This document shows, one piece after another, positions 41,936-49,879 of a stretch of DNA of 64,000 nucleotides; position 1 is the stretch's first letter, and every line of letters begins with the position of its first letter. Source of the stretch: Aequorivita marisscotiae (GTDB taxonomy: Bacteria > Bacteroidota > Bacteroidia > Flavobacteriales > Flavobacteriaceae); assembly GCF_029814825.1 (NCBI RefSeq), contig NZ_CP122379.1:3387113-3451112 (forward strand). The letters run 5' to 3'. The notes under the pieces are model-generated. The model saw nothing but the letters and a program-made list of their open reading frames with translations, was not told the DNA's origin and did no database searches. The position numbers were made by a program, and so were the translations under genes.

Positions 41936-44913
41936 GCTCCACCTCCAATGGGGTCGCAAGTTCCCTCCCAAATATAAACACCGTCCATCAGTGGATCTGG
42001 AATTCCCCAAGCTGCATCAAATTGTGCACTTGGAAGTCCTACCATACTTGATGAAGTAACTACCCAGAATACACTGCCGGTTGCACCACCATCGGTAACC
42101 GAGAGTTCAATCCAGTATGTGGTAGGAACACCAGCTTGTCCTGCGAAGACAAATGGAGTAACAGACATTTCAACTTCATTTACATCAAAACCAAAGTTAG
42201 TGCCAATAACCGCTTGGCTATCGATAGTAACAGAGGCTTCAGAACCTATTAAGGCTCCAGGAAGACCTCCCGCGTTAGCATAGTAGTTAACATCTACATT
42301 TGCAATTCCGCCATTGGCGAAAATACTGGCTGTAATGTTACTTAATGTGAAATCTGTATCGGCAGCAACAGTTACGTCATTAGCAGTCATAAATGCTGAA
42401 GCTGATGAACAGTTAAAACCGTTCTCGAAAGTGAAATCGTTTGGATTCTCTTCAGAACAAACTCCGCCACCGCCTCCAATGGGGTCGCAAGTTCCTTCCC
42501 AAATATAAACACCGTCCATCAGTGGATCTGGAATACCCCAAACTGCATCAAACTGAGCACTTGGAAGTCCTACCATTGTTGAAGAGGTAACTACCCAGAA
42601 TACACTGCCGGTTGCACCACCATCGGTAACCGAAAGTTCAATCCAGTATGTGGTAGGAACACCAGCTTGTCCTGCGAAAACAAATGGAGTAACAGACATT
42701 TCAACTTCATTTACATCAAAACCAAAGTTGCTGCCAATAACCGCTTGGCTATCGATAGTAACAGAGGCTTCAGAACCTATTAAAGCTCCAGGAAGACCTC
42801 CCGCGTTGGCATAGTAGTTTACATCTACATTTGCAATTCCGCCATTGGCGAAAATACTGGCAGTTATATTACTTAACGTGAAGTCTGTATCTGCAGCAAC
42901 AGTTACGTCGTTAGCAGTCATAAACGCTGAGGCTGAAGAACAGTTAAAGCCGTTCTCAAAGGTGAAATCGTTTGGATTCTCTTCAGAACAAACTCCGCCA
43001 CCGCCGCCTATTGGCGCGCAATTTCCTTCCCAAATATAAACACCGTCCATAAGTGGATCTGGAATTCCCCAAACTGCATCAAACTGTGCACTTGGAAGCC
43101 CTACCATACTTGATGAAGTAACTACCCAGAATACACTGCCAGTTGCACCACCATCAGTAACTGAAAGTTCAATCCAGTATGTGGTAGGAACACCAGCTTG
43201 TCCTGCGAAAACAAATGGAGTAACAGACATTTCAACTTCGTTTACATCAAAACCAAAGTTGCTGCCAATAACCGCTTGGTTATCGATAGTAACAGAAGCT
43301 TCAGAACCTATTAAAGCTCCAGGAAGTCCTCCAGCATTGGCGTAATAATTAACGTCTACGTTAGCAATTCCGCCGTTGGCGAAGATGCTCGCAGTTATAT
43401 TACTTAATGTGAAGTCTGTATCTGCAGCAACAGTTACATCGTTAGCTGTCATAAACGCTGAGGTTGATGAACAGTTAAAACCGTTCTCGAAAGTACCATC
43501 GTTTGGATTCTCTTCAGAACAAACTCCACCGCCGCCACCGCCTGCAGTAACATTGATACTATAATCCTCTGCTTGACCAAAGCCAGAACCAGGAGTACAG
43601 GAATCTGGAGCATAGGAAGCCAAGAATTTTTTAATAACACGCATTCTAGTTGTGCCCGCGGTAACACCAGCTGGAACTAAAATGTTATTAGTAGCCTGTT
43701 GGCCATCTGTACCTGTAGAACCGGTTATTGTTCCTATTTCATAACGTTCGCTTGCGTTATCCATAATTCCGTCTTGGTTCCAGTCTATAAACACAGTGAA
43801 GCTATTTGTAAAACCTCCACCAGTATTACCTTCCAAAGCAATAGGGTAAGACATCCCTTCTTCCATATCGCCTACAATTGCCGTAAAATCTTCGTGGGCT
43901 GGTGAACCATCTATAACAGGATCACTTACATTGCTTATACCCGCAACCTCTACTAATGTTATAGGCTCGACTCCTGAGTTAAACTCAAGCGGCCCACAAT
44001 ATGGCGCTGGGAACGCCCCACCGCCACCAGAGAGCACCTCAACTTCCCAACCACAAGTATTTACTACTCCAGTTGCATGAAATTCAAAAGTTAACGCTCC
44101 TGTGGTAGAAGTAAAAACAGCTGAACCATTTGCGGCAATCATTCCTGCAAGCTCATCTGTATCAGTATTTAAATTACTGTCGTAAATTTGTGGAGAACTA
44201 GTGTCTGGCCCATCGTAAATATTTAGGTAATCGAAAGTTCCGAATACTCTAAATGATAGAAATTCTACAGACAATCCTGCCCCAGTTAATGTTGTAACAG
44301 TATCACAATTACAGTTAGGATAATCTCCGGTGTTTCCAGAAGAAGTTGTAGAACAATCACCTCCCGGTCCTCCTGTAGCACCGTCTGATGGATCGTAAAA
44401 GAAATCGCCGGGAACTACTGCGAAAGTTTCGGTTGCCCCCGCTGTTGGTATAATATCTGAAAGCGGGCCTCTATTTTGAACCACTGGTGTGTAATTCAAA
44501 TTAGTATTAACACCTTCTTGTTCAGCAGCTAAAAGCTCCGCTTGATCTCTAGCCTCTATAGATAAGAATAAAGGTGAATAGCTCGACCCGTTTCGCATTC
44601 CAGAAATTGGGTTATTAGCACCTTCACTACTAATCTGAGCATTGTGATTAGAGCGATTTCCTTGTGGCAAGTTTAAAACTTGAGGATTAGTGGTTTGATT
44701 TTTGTAAACAACGGGGTTGTTTACCCCCTTTTTCTGAACACTAGCGTCAGAAGGACTGACGGAAACGTTTGAAGGCGTGACAGCTTGATTTTTTTGCTGT
44801 TGATTGAAATGAATAGGATTATCGGTCCCATTCGTTTTTATCATTGGTTGTTGGCCATAGCTATAGCTGACCGAGAACACCAGTAATAAAATTAACATTG
44901 TAAATTTTTTCAT
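40531..44913 (-). CDS. Array gene 4: large T9SS-exported multidomain protein (CUB, GEVED, three modules, PPC-like)
   Basis: A 1460-residue exported protein. Order: signal peptide; low-complexity region with three NNP motifs (GTDNPIHF, GVNNPVVY, GANNPISG); CUB-like domain (about 180-295, FDYLNIYDGPD); GEVED domain (about 310-455, FIDWNQDGIMD, FGQAEDYSI); Gly linker; three 177-residue modules of the array type; two PPC-like domains (DDCAGAIALSCG, NDDCGGAIAMTCG); a third related domain starting PPPNDMIANSIDV; sorting domain (GFSYYPNPTKGVLNL). CUB and PPC-like parts suggest adhesion or polymer binding on the surface. No catalytic motif was seen. The last 460-odd residues are nearly identical to gene 5. 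Confidence 0.88.
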   Translation of the reverse strand: MKKFTMLILLLVFSVSYSYGQQPMIKTNGTDNPIHFNQQQKNQAVTPSNVSVSPSDASVQKKGVNNPVVYKNQTTNPQVLNLPQGNRSNHNAQISSEGANNPISGMRNGSSYSPLFLSIEARDQAELLAAEQEGVNTNLNYTPVVQNRGPLSDIIPTAGATETFAVVPGDFFYDPSDGATGGPGGDCSTTSSGNTGDYPNCNCDTVTTLTGAGLSVEFLSFRVFGTFDYLNIYDGPDTSSPQIYDSNLNTDTDELAGMIAANGSAVFTSTTGALTFEFHATGVVNTCGWEVEVLSGGGGAFPAPYCGPLEFNSGVEPITLVEVAGISNVSDPVIDGSPAHEDFTAIVGDMEEGMSYPIALEGNTGGGFTNSFTVFIDWNQDGIMDNASERYEIGTITGSTGTDGQQATNNILVPAGVTAGTTRMRVIKKFLASYAPDSCTPGSGFGQAEDYSINVTAGGGGGGVCSEENPNDGTFENGFNCSSTSAFMTANDVTVAADTDFTLSNITASIFANGGIANVDVNYYANAGGLPGALIGSEASVTIDNQAVIGSNFGFDVNEVEMSVTPFVFAGQAGVPTTYWIELSVTDGGATGSVFWVVTSSSMVGLPSAQFDAVWGIPDPLMDGVYIWEGNCAPIGGGGGVCSEENPNDFTFENGFNCSSASAFMTANDVTVAADTDFTLSNITASIFANGGIANVDVNYYANAGGLPGALIGSEASVTIDSQAVIGSNFGFDVNEVEMSVTPFVFAGQAGVPTTYWIELSVTDGGATGSVFWVVTSSTMVGLPSAQFDAVWGIPDPLMDGVYIWEGTCDPIGGGGGVCSEENPNDFTFENGFNCSSASAFMTANDVTVAADTDFTLSNITASIFANGGIANVDVNYYANAGGLPGALIGSEASVTIDSQAVIGTNFGFDVNEVEMSVTPFVFAGQAGVPTTYWIELSVTDGGATGSVFWVVTSSSMVGLPSAQFDAAWGIPDPLMDGVYIWEGTCDPIGGGATYDDCAGAIALSCGDSVVGETLTATDSGGNSAPDVFYKFTGTGTPQLVTISLCGGGTDYDSALRIFDDCDLLNELAFNDDSCGLQSEVSFASDGTSTYYIMVEGFGSSSGNFSLDVSCQDPLPNDDCGGAIAMTCGETVTGSTVGATTDTGAPACGPAITSPGVWYSFNDNSGLPGDITVSLCNGTDFDSKLSIYSGDCSALVCVDGNDDSCGLQSEVTFASDGNTQYYILVHSFGGATGNYTLDVTCMPTPPPNDMIANSIDVDEIGFPYTDPAVAMPAATTENGNPQGCDLTGANGVWYNFVSAGDGQANAMIVTPGGASSVTFYTAPDENATETDLVLVPQNTNQCVPGTSASIYTLAGQAYYVFVLNTGAITDIKIDGTNLGVSDNTIAGFSYYPNPTKGVLNLQSVENIDHVSLYNLLGQLVVDNRVDATSSQIDISGLSTGTYLMKVTVNGETGTYKVLKD
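41929..43521. repeat. Three tandem 531-bp (177-residue) module repeats in array gene 4
   Basis: Equivalent positions recur every 531 bases (for example at 42314, 42845 and 43376). Each unit codes for one module with cysteines at its start, 16 residues later and near its end, followed by a Gly5 linker. The copies are very similar, with mostly silent changes. Confidence 0.93.
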
Positions 44914-44952
44914 AATTTAAATGGTTTAGTTAAATATTTAGTTTTGAGGAAT

Positions 44953-44984
44953 TAAAGCTATTCTAAAAAAAGCACAATTCAAAG
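44953..44984 (-). promoter_or_regulatory. Promoter of array gene 4; otherwise empty 513-base gap
   Basis: CTTTG (44984-44980) and TAGCTTTA (44960-44953) with the 19-base spacer of the other array promoters. The rest of 44914-45372 is AT-rich and shows no gene, repeat or RNA that I recognise. Confidence 0.5.
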
Positions 44985-45371
44985 TTTTTCAGGGCAAGAA
45001 TTTAAGCCACAGAAAAAATCGCGTGCTTTTAACTCACTAAAAATTATGTTTTTGCAGAATAAAACGGAAGCAGCTTCTATCTGTACTCCTTACCTATGCT
45101 ATGTTTACTGAAGAATTATACAATTATCTAAAATGTATTTTCTGTGTTAAAATATTTTAAATTTAGCAGTTCGTCCGATTTCGAATTCGCATCAAAATCA
45201 TTATATATAAATTAAATTTTAACAAATGAGCACCGATTTTACGATTTGAATTTCATAAAATCTATCAAGAATCGCACTTTAAAATTCTATAAGAAATTCA
45301 AAAGCTGAAATTATAAACAAAAAATCACTGACTACTACGAAACCATAAATTGTTCTAAAATTATAAACTCA

Positions 45372-46831
45372 TAAAAAAACCACCCGCCATTAGCGGGTGG
45401 TTTATATTAAAGATATGCGTCAGAAATTAGTCCTTCAGCACCTTATAGGTTCCCGTCTCTCCGTTCACAGTTACCTTCATCAGGTAAGTGCCCGTACTTA
45501 GACCGGAAATGTCTATCTGTGATGAGGTAGCATCAACGCGGTTGTCCACCACTAGCTGCCCCAAAAGATTGTACAACGATACGTGATCGATATTCTCTAC
45601 ACTTTGTAGGTTCAATACACCCTTGGTCGGGTTCGGGTAATAACTGAAACCGGCAATGGTGTTGTCCGAAACACCAAGGTTAGTGCCATCTATCTTAATG
45701 TCCGTAATGGCACCGGTGTTCAGCACGAACACATAGTATGCCTGCCCTGCAAGTGTATAAATAGATGCAGAGGTGCCAGGTACGCACTGGTTGGTGTTCT
45801 GTGGTACCAGAACAAGATCGGTCTCGGTAGCGTTCTCATCCGGTGCGGTATAGAAAGTAACCGAACTAGCACCGCCAGGGGTAACGATCATTGCATTGGC
45901 CTGGCCATCGCCGGCAGACACAAAATTGTACCATACACCGTTGGCACCCGTAAGATCACAACCCTGTGGATTGCCATTCTCCGTGGTGGCGGCTGGCATC
46001 GCAACTGCTGGGTCCGTATATGGGAAACCAATCTCATCAACATCGATAGAGTTGGCGATCATATCGTTCGGTGGGGGGGTCGGCATACAGGTTACATCCA
46101 ATGTATAGTTGCCGGTCGCACCACCAAAACTGTGAACAAGTATATAGTACTGCGTATTTCCGTCACTTGCGAAAGTAACTTCAGATTGCAGACCACAAGA
46201 ATCATCGTTCCCATCAACACAAACTAACGCACTACAATCGCCACTGTAAATAGAAAGCTTAGAGTCAAAGTCCGTGCCGTTACAAAGCGATACCGTAATA
46301 TCTCCCGGCAATCCACTGTTGTCGTTAAATGAATACCAAACACCTGGTGAAGTGATTGCGGGACCACAAGCAGGAGCGCCAGTATCGGTCGTTGCACCAA
46401 CAGTTGAACCTGTTACAGTTTCACCACAAGTCATGGCGATAGCACCGCCACAATCATCGTTTGGCAAGGGATCCTGACAGCTAACGTCTAGGCTAAAGTT
46501 ACCTGAACTAGAACCAAATCCTTCCACCATAATATAATAGGTAGAGGTGCCGTCTGAAGCAAAGCTAACCTCACTCTGTAGGCCACAAGAATCATCGTTA
46601 AAAGCTAGTTCGTTTAAAAGATCACAATCGTCAAATATGCGCAAGGCAGAGTCATAATCCGTACCGCCGCCGCAAAGCGAAATAGTAACCAATTGAGGGG
46701 TGCCTGTACCCGTGAACTTATAGAACACATCCGGTGCGGAGTTACCGCCAGAATCCGTCGCGGTTAGGGTCTCACCTACAACACTGTCGCCACAAGATAG
46801 GGCGATCGCTCCAGCGCAATCATCGTAGGTT
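45372..46831. repeat. 1460-bp near-perfect copy of 40476-41935
   Basis: Second copy of the C-terminal cassette, including the terminator. Homology ends at the same codon, after which the linkers differ. Confidence 0.93.
45373..45403 (-). terminator. Terminator of array gene 5
   Basis: AACCACCCGC pairs with GCGGGTGGTT; same hairpin as for array gene 4, part of the duplicated cassette. Confidence 0.88.
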
Positions 46832-48840
46832 AAAACAGGACCACCGCAAGAAACTGTACCTGCCCCTGTGATTGTATTTTCAAAGTCACCAAAATCACCA
46901 GCGCTAAAACCAGTAGTGATTAAATAATATTCGGTACCTGCGGTTAAAGTAACATCTAATATTTGAGAAGTACCCAATCCACCTGGACCGTCATCATCAC
47001 CTGCAACAAAGTTTGTTGTTTGGTCTAAGGGATCAAAACAAGTTTCATATAGGAAAATATAACCGTCCCAAGCGCCTCCGTCTTGATCACTATCCACGGT
47101 GTACAGACCTGTTACATCAACAGTAAATGGGCCATATACATCGTAAGATACAGGACCTAAACCTGAGCAGCACGTACCATCGGCAAACGGTCTGTCCCAA
47201 ATATTCGGACTTGTTGCATCGTCTGGCGTTGCATCTATTAAATTACAGTCACTAACTATAGGGCAGCCACCGCCTCCGCCACACACGAGACCAGGGAAGG
47301 TATTGTCCGTACCGCCAACAACTGTACCAGTAATTATTACATTACCACTACAAGAAACAGTGTAAGTAGGTGTATTATCACCAAATGTTCCTATGGCCTC
47401 TATATAAAATTCTAATGGCTCATTTGAAGTCGTTACCATTTGAGTATCTGAATAAGGTGGCGCACCATAAGGACCGCCACTTAATATTACAGCTCCCAGA
47501 TTGTCTCTCAATTCCCAAGATACCTCATCACCAAAATTAACAGTATCTTCTACGGTCACGGTCCAATTATTACCACCACCGCCACTATCGCAACTATAAG
47601 TTCTGAAAGTATAATCATAAGCTGGAAACGGATCGTAATTAGGATTTGCAAATACATTACCATCAGGATATGGATCAACCAGAGATCCTGCAACACAAGG
47701 CAATGTTATGTCGCCTTCGATAACTATATAATATGTATTACCAACTGTTAAATCTACTACAGGATCCCAATAAACATCGGCCCAATTTGTTCCATCTGTT
47801 TGTGTGGTTCCGCTGGCAAGCATTGTACCTCCAGCATTCGGAAGTCCATCCCATAAAGACAAATCTACATCTAATCCAGTTGATGGATCTCTAAATTTAA
47901 TGCCAGCACCTGCAGATTGCGCTTCTAACGCAATATAAGACTGTGCCAAACCTCCTTGTGAAATATTCGCCATACAAGCGTCGTCTATATCTTGGTTAAC
48001 CTCCAAAATTGGGGTACCACAAACACCGCCGCCACCGCCGGTACCCTCTTCAATAGTTAACGTATCAATACCTATATAATCTGAATTGCTTCCGGCAGGT
48101 CCTGCATCGGTTACCCAATATCTAAATGCAACTCTGGTATCAGTTGCTCCGGTAAGTCCAGTAATTGGCACTGTAAATTGTGTCCAAACTTCAGGATATC
48201 CACCAGTTGTTAATGTAGGGTTTATTTCTAATAATAATTCTGTATATGAACCCACATCGGCAGGACCTGTTGGATCCGTATTTGCTCCTGTAGGGTCTAT
48301 TCTAACTTCCAATCTATCTGGGAAACCACTACCGGTTGGTACGCGTGTCCAAAAAATAATTTCATCTCCATTTTCCAGATTAAGCATAGGAGTTATCATA
48401 AAATTATTAATTACACTTCCAGCTGTATTATTAAAATTTGCTCCAATATAAGCAGTTGGAGCTCCAGATTGTGCCGGAAAAACAGTTTCATTTCCCTGAA
48501 ACCAATCGGTAAGACCTACTGCATCACTTGCATTCACAAAGCTAAAACCTGCTCCTGGCAAGGTAGTAATGTCGTCAAAGCCTTCGTCTAACAATATTGC
48601 TTGAGGCCCTCTCTGCCCTACACTCTGATTGTTTAGTACACGTTGCTCAAAATAATAGCCCGATTGAGGGTCGTAAGTAGCCGATTGTACCAAGTTTTGT
48701 AGTACAGTTGTTGGCTGCTGCATATTTTCTACAACAGGGATCCGCGATCCGTAAACCGTGGCGTTTTGCTGAATAAATTGTGCCTCCATGGTAGTTATAA
48801 TACCAAACAGCACAAAAACTAACATCGTAATTTTTTTCAT
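45427..48840 (-). CDS. Array gene 5: large T9SS-exported protein with adhesin-like domain
   Basis: A 1137-residue exported protein. A signal peptide (to about MEAQ) is followed by a cleaved-adhesin or choice-of-anchor J-like domain (about 80-268; DEGFDDITTLPGAGFSFVN, WFQGN, SDYIGIDTLTIEE), a second beta region (about 275-415), further small domains with SYDVYGPFTVDVTGLY and DSDQDGGAWDGYIFLY (PPC-like), and then the cassette shared with gene 4: two PPC-like domains, a third domain and the sorting domain. It has no 177-residue module. The likely role is binding of a surface, polymer or host/algal glycan; not shown. It has the clearest adhesin features of the array. Confidence 0.87.
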   Translation of the reverse strand: MKKITMLVFVLFGIITTMEAQFIQQNATVYGSRIPVVENMQQPTTVLQNLVQSATYDPQSGYYFEQRVLNNQSVGQRGPQAILLDEGFDDITTLPGAGFSFVNASDAVGLTDWFQGNETVFPAQSGAPTAYIGANFNNTAGSVINNFMITPMLNLENGDEIIFWTRVPTGSGFPDRLEVRIDPTGANTDPTGPADVGSYTELLLEINPTLTTGGYPEVWTQFTVPITGLTGATDTRVAFRYWVTDAGPAGSNSDYIGIDTLTIEEGTGGGGGVCGTPILEVNQDIDDACMANISQGGLAQSYIALEAQSAGAGIKFRDPSTGLDVDLSLWDGLPNAGGTMLASGTTQTDGTNWADVYWDPVVDLTVGNTYYIVIEGDITLPCVAGSLVDPYPDGNVFANPNYDPFPAYDYTFRTYSCDSGGGGNNWTVTVEDTVNFGDEVSWELRDNLGAVILSGGPYGAPPYSDTQMVTTSNEPLEFYIEAIGTFGDNTPTYTVSCSGNVIITGTVVGGTDNTFPGLVCGGGGGCPIVSDCNLIDATPDDATSPNIWDRPFADGTCCSGLGPVSYDVYGPFTVDVTGLYTVDSDQDGGAWDGYIFLYETCFDPLDQTTNFVAGDDDGPGGLGTSQILDVTLTAGTEYYLITTGFSAGDFGDFENTITGAGTVSCGGPVLTYDDCAGAIALSCGDSVVGETLTATDSGGNSAPDVFYKFTGTGTPQLVTISLCGGGTDYDSALRIFDDCDLLNELAFNDDSCGLQSEVSFASDGTSTYYIMVEGFGSSSGNFSLDVSCQDPLPNDDCGGAIAMTCGETVTGSTVGATTDTGAPACGPAITSPGVWYSFNDNSGLPGDITVSLCNGTDFDSKLSIYSGDCSALVCVDGNDDSCGLQSEVTFASDGNTQYYILVHSFGGATGNYTLDVTCMPTPPPNDMIANSIDVDEIGFPYTDPAVAMPAATTENGNPQGCDLTGANGVWYNFVSAGDGQANAMIVTPGGASSVTFYTAPDENATETDLVLVPQNTNQCVPGTSASIYTLAGQAYYVFVLNTGAITDIKIDGTNLGVSDNTIAGFSYYPNPTKGVLNLQSVENIDHVSLYNLLGQLVVDNRVDATSSQIDISGLSTGTYLMKVTVNGETGTYKVLKD

Positions 48841-48870
48841 AGTTATAAATAGGATTAGTTAATATATCCT

Positions 48871-48904
48871 TAAAGATAGTTAAAATTACATCGAAAAATC
48901 AAAA
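48871..48904 (-). promoter_or_regulatory. Possible promoter of array gene 5
   Basis: TATCTTTA (48878-48871) fits TAnnTTTA; TTTTG (48904-48900) lies 21 bases upstream, two more than in the other array promoters. Confidence 0.45.
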
Positions 48905-48927
48905 ATTCACTTAATTAATTACCCATC

Positions 48928-48967
48928 AAAAAAAAATCCTGCCTTATTAAAATATAGTGCAGGATTT
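48928..48967 (-). terminator. Terminator of fabI
   Basis: AAATCCTGC pairs with GCAGGATTT around a 16-base loop; T run follows in the leftward direction. Confidence 0.8.
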
Positions 48968-48989
48968 AATATATAAATTAGTACAACTG

Positions 48990-49808
48990 TTAGTTGCCTT
49001 CCACAAAAGCTTTCATCACACCATCGCTTACTCCCATATTCGAAAAGCCTCCGTCATTGTATAAATTCTGAAGTGTTACTCGCTTGGTTAAGTCGCTAAA
49101 CATAGCTACTGTATAATTGGCACAATCTAATGCTGTTGCATTACCCAATGGCGACATTTGATCGGCATAGCTAATAAAACCGTCAAAACCTTTTACACCT
49201 TGCCCAGCAGTTGTAGGCGTGGGCGATTGTGAAATAGTATTAACTCGAACTTTTTTATCTCTTCCAAAGAAATAACCAAAACTGCGAGCTATGCTTTCTA
49301 AATATGCCTTATTATCGGCCATATCGTTATAATCCGGAAAAACACGTTGCGATGCCATATAGGTAAGAGCAATTATACTTCCCCATTCGTTCATTGCATC
49401 TTTTTGATAAAGAACTTGCATTGTTTTATGAAAAGATCCAGCCGAAATATCCCACCCCTTATGGGTAAAATCGTAATTTTGATTGGTATAATGATTGCCC
49501 TTACGCACATTTACAGACATGCCAATAGAGTGCAATACAAAATCTAATTTACCTCCTAAAATTTCAGTGGCTTTGGCAACCAAGTTTTCCAAATCTTCTA
49601 TACTCGTAGCATCGGCAGGAATAACTTCAGCGTTTGTTTTTTCGGCAAGTTCGTTTATTTGTCCCATTCGCAATGCAATTGGCGCATTGGTTAGCACAAA
49701 TTTACCGCCTTCTTCGTGAACGCGTTCTGCGGTTTTCCAAGCAATGGAATTAGCGTCCAATGCTCCAAAAATAATTCCCCGTTTTCCTTTTAGTAAGTTA
49801 TACGACAT
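48990..49808 (-). CDS. fabI: Enoyl-[acyl-carrier-protein] reductase FabI
   Basis: NADH-dependent last step of the fatty-acid elongation cycle; the target of triclosan in other bacteria. The 272-residue SDR-fold protein has GIIFGALDANSIAW at the cofactor site, HSIGM, and the FabI-type catalytic Tyr-x6-Lys in YNDMADNK. ISQSPTPTTAGQGVKGF corresponds to the substrate-binding loop. It is the last gene of the leftward housekeeping series, 71 bases after recN. It has its own terminator before the T9SS array. Confidence 0.94.
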   Translation of the reverse strand: MSYNLLKGKRGIIFGALDANSIAWKTAERVHEEGGKFVLTNAPIALRMGQINELAEKTNAEVIPADATSIEDLENLVAKATEILGGKLDFVLHSIGMSVNVRKGNHYTNQNYDFTHKGWDISAGSFHKTMQVLYQKDAMNEWGSIIALTYMASQRVFPDYNDMADNKAYLESIARSFGYFFGRDKKVRVNTISQSPTPTTAGQGVKGFDGFISYADQMSPLGNATALDCANYTVAMFSDLTKRVTLQNLYNDGGFSNMGVSDGVMKAFVEGN

Positions 49809-49879
49809 GTTTTAAATATTTTATAGTTGAATAAATTCTATTTTATTTTCAGTTTTTAACCAATGAGTAAAGATACATT

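Noticed and set aside
42314..43564. Regularly spaced plus-strand open frames in array gene 4
   Set aside because: They are antisense shadows that recur every 531 bases because the coding modules repeat.
40476..46831. Insertion sequence or composite transposon made by the 1460-bp direct repeats
   Set aside because: The repeats encode domains of the array proteins, lack terminal inverted repeats, and no transposase lies between them.
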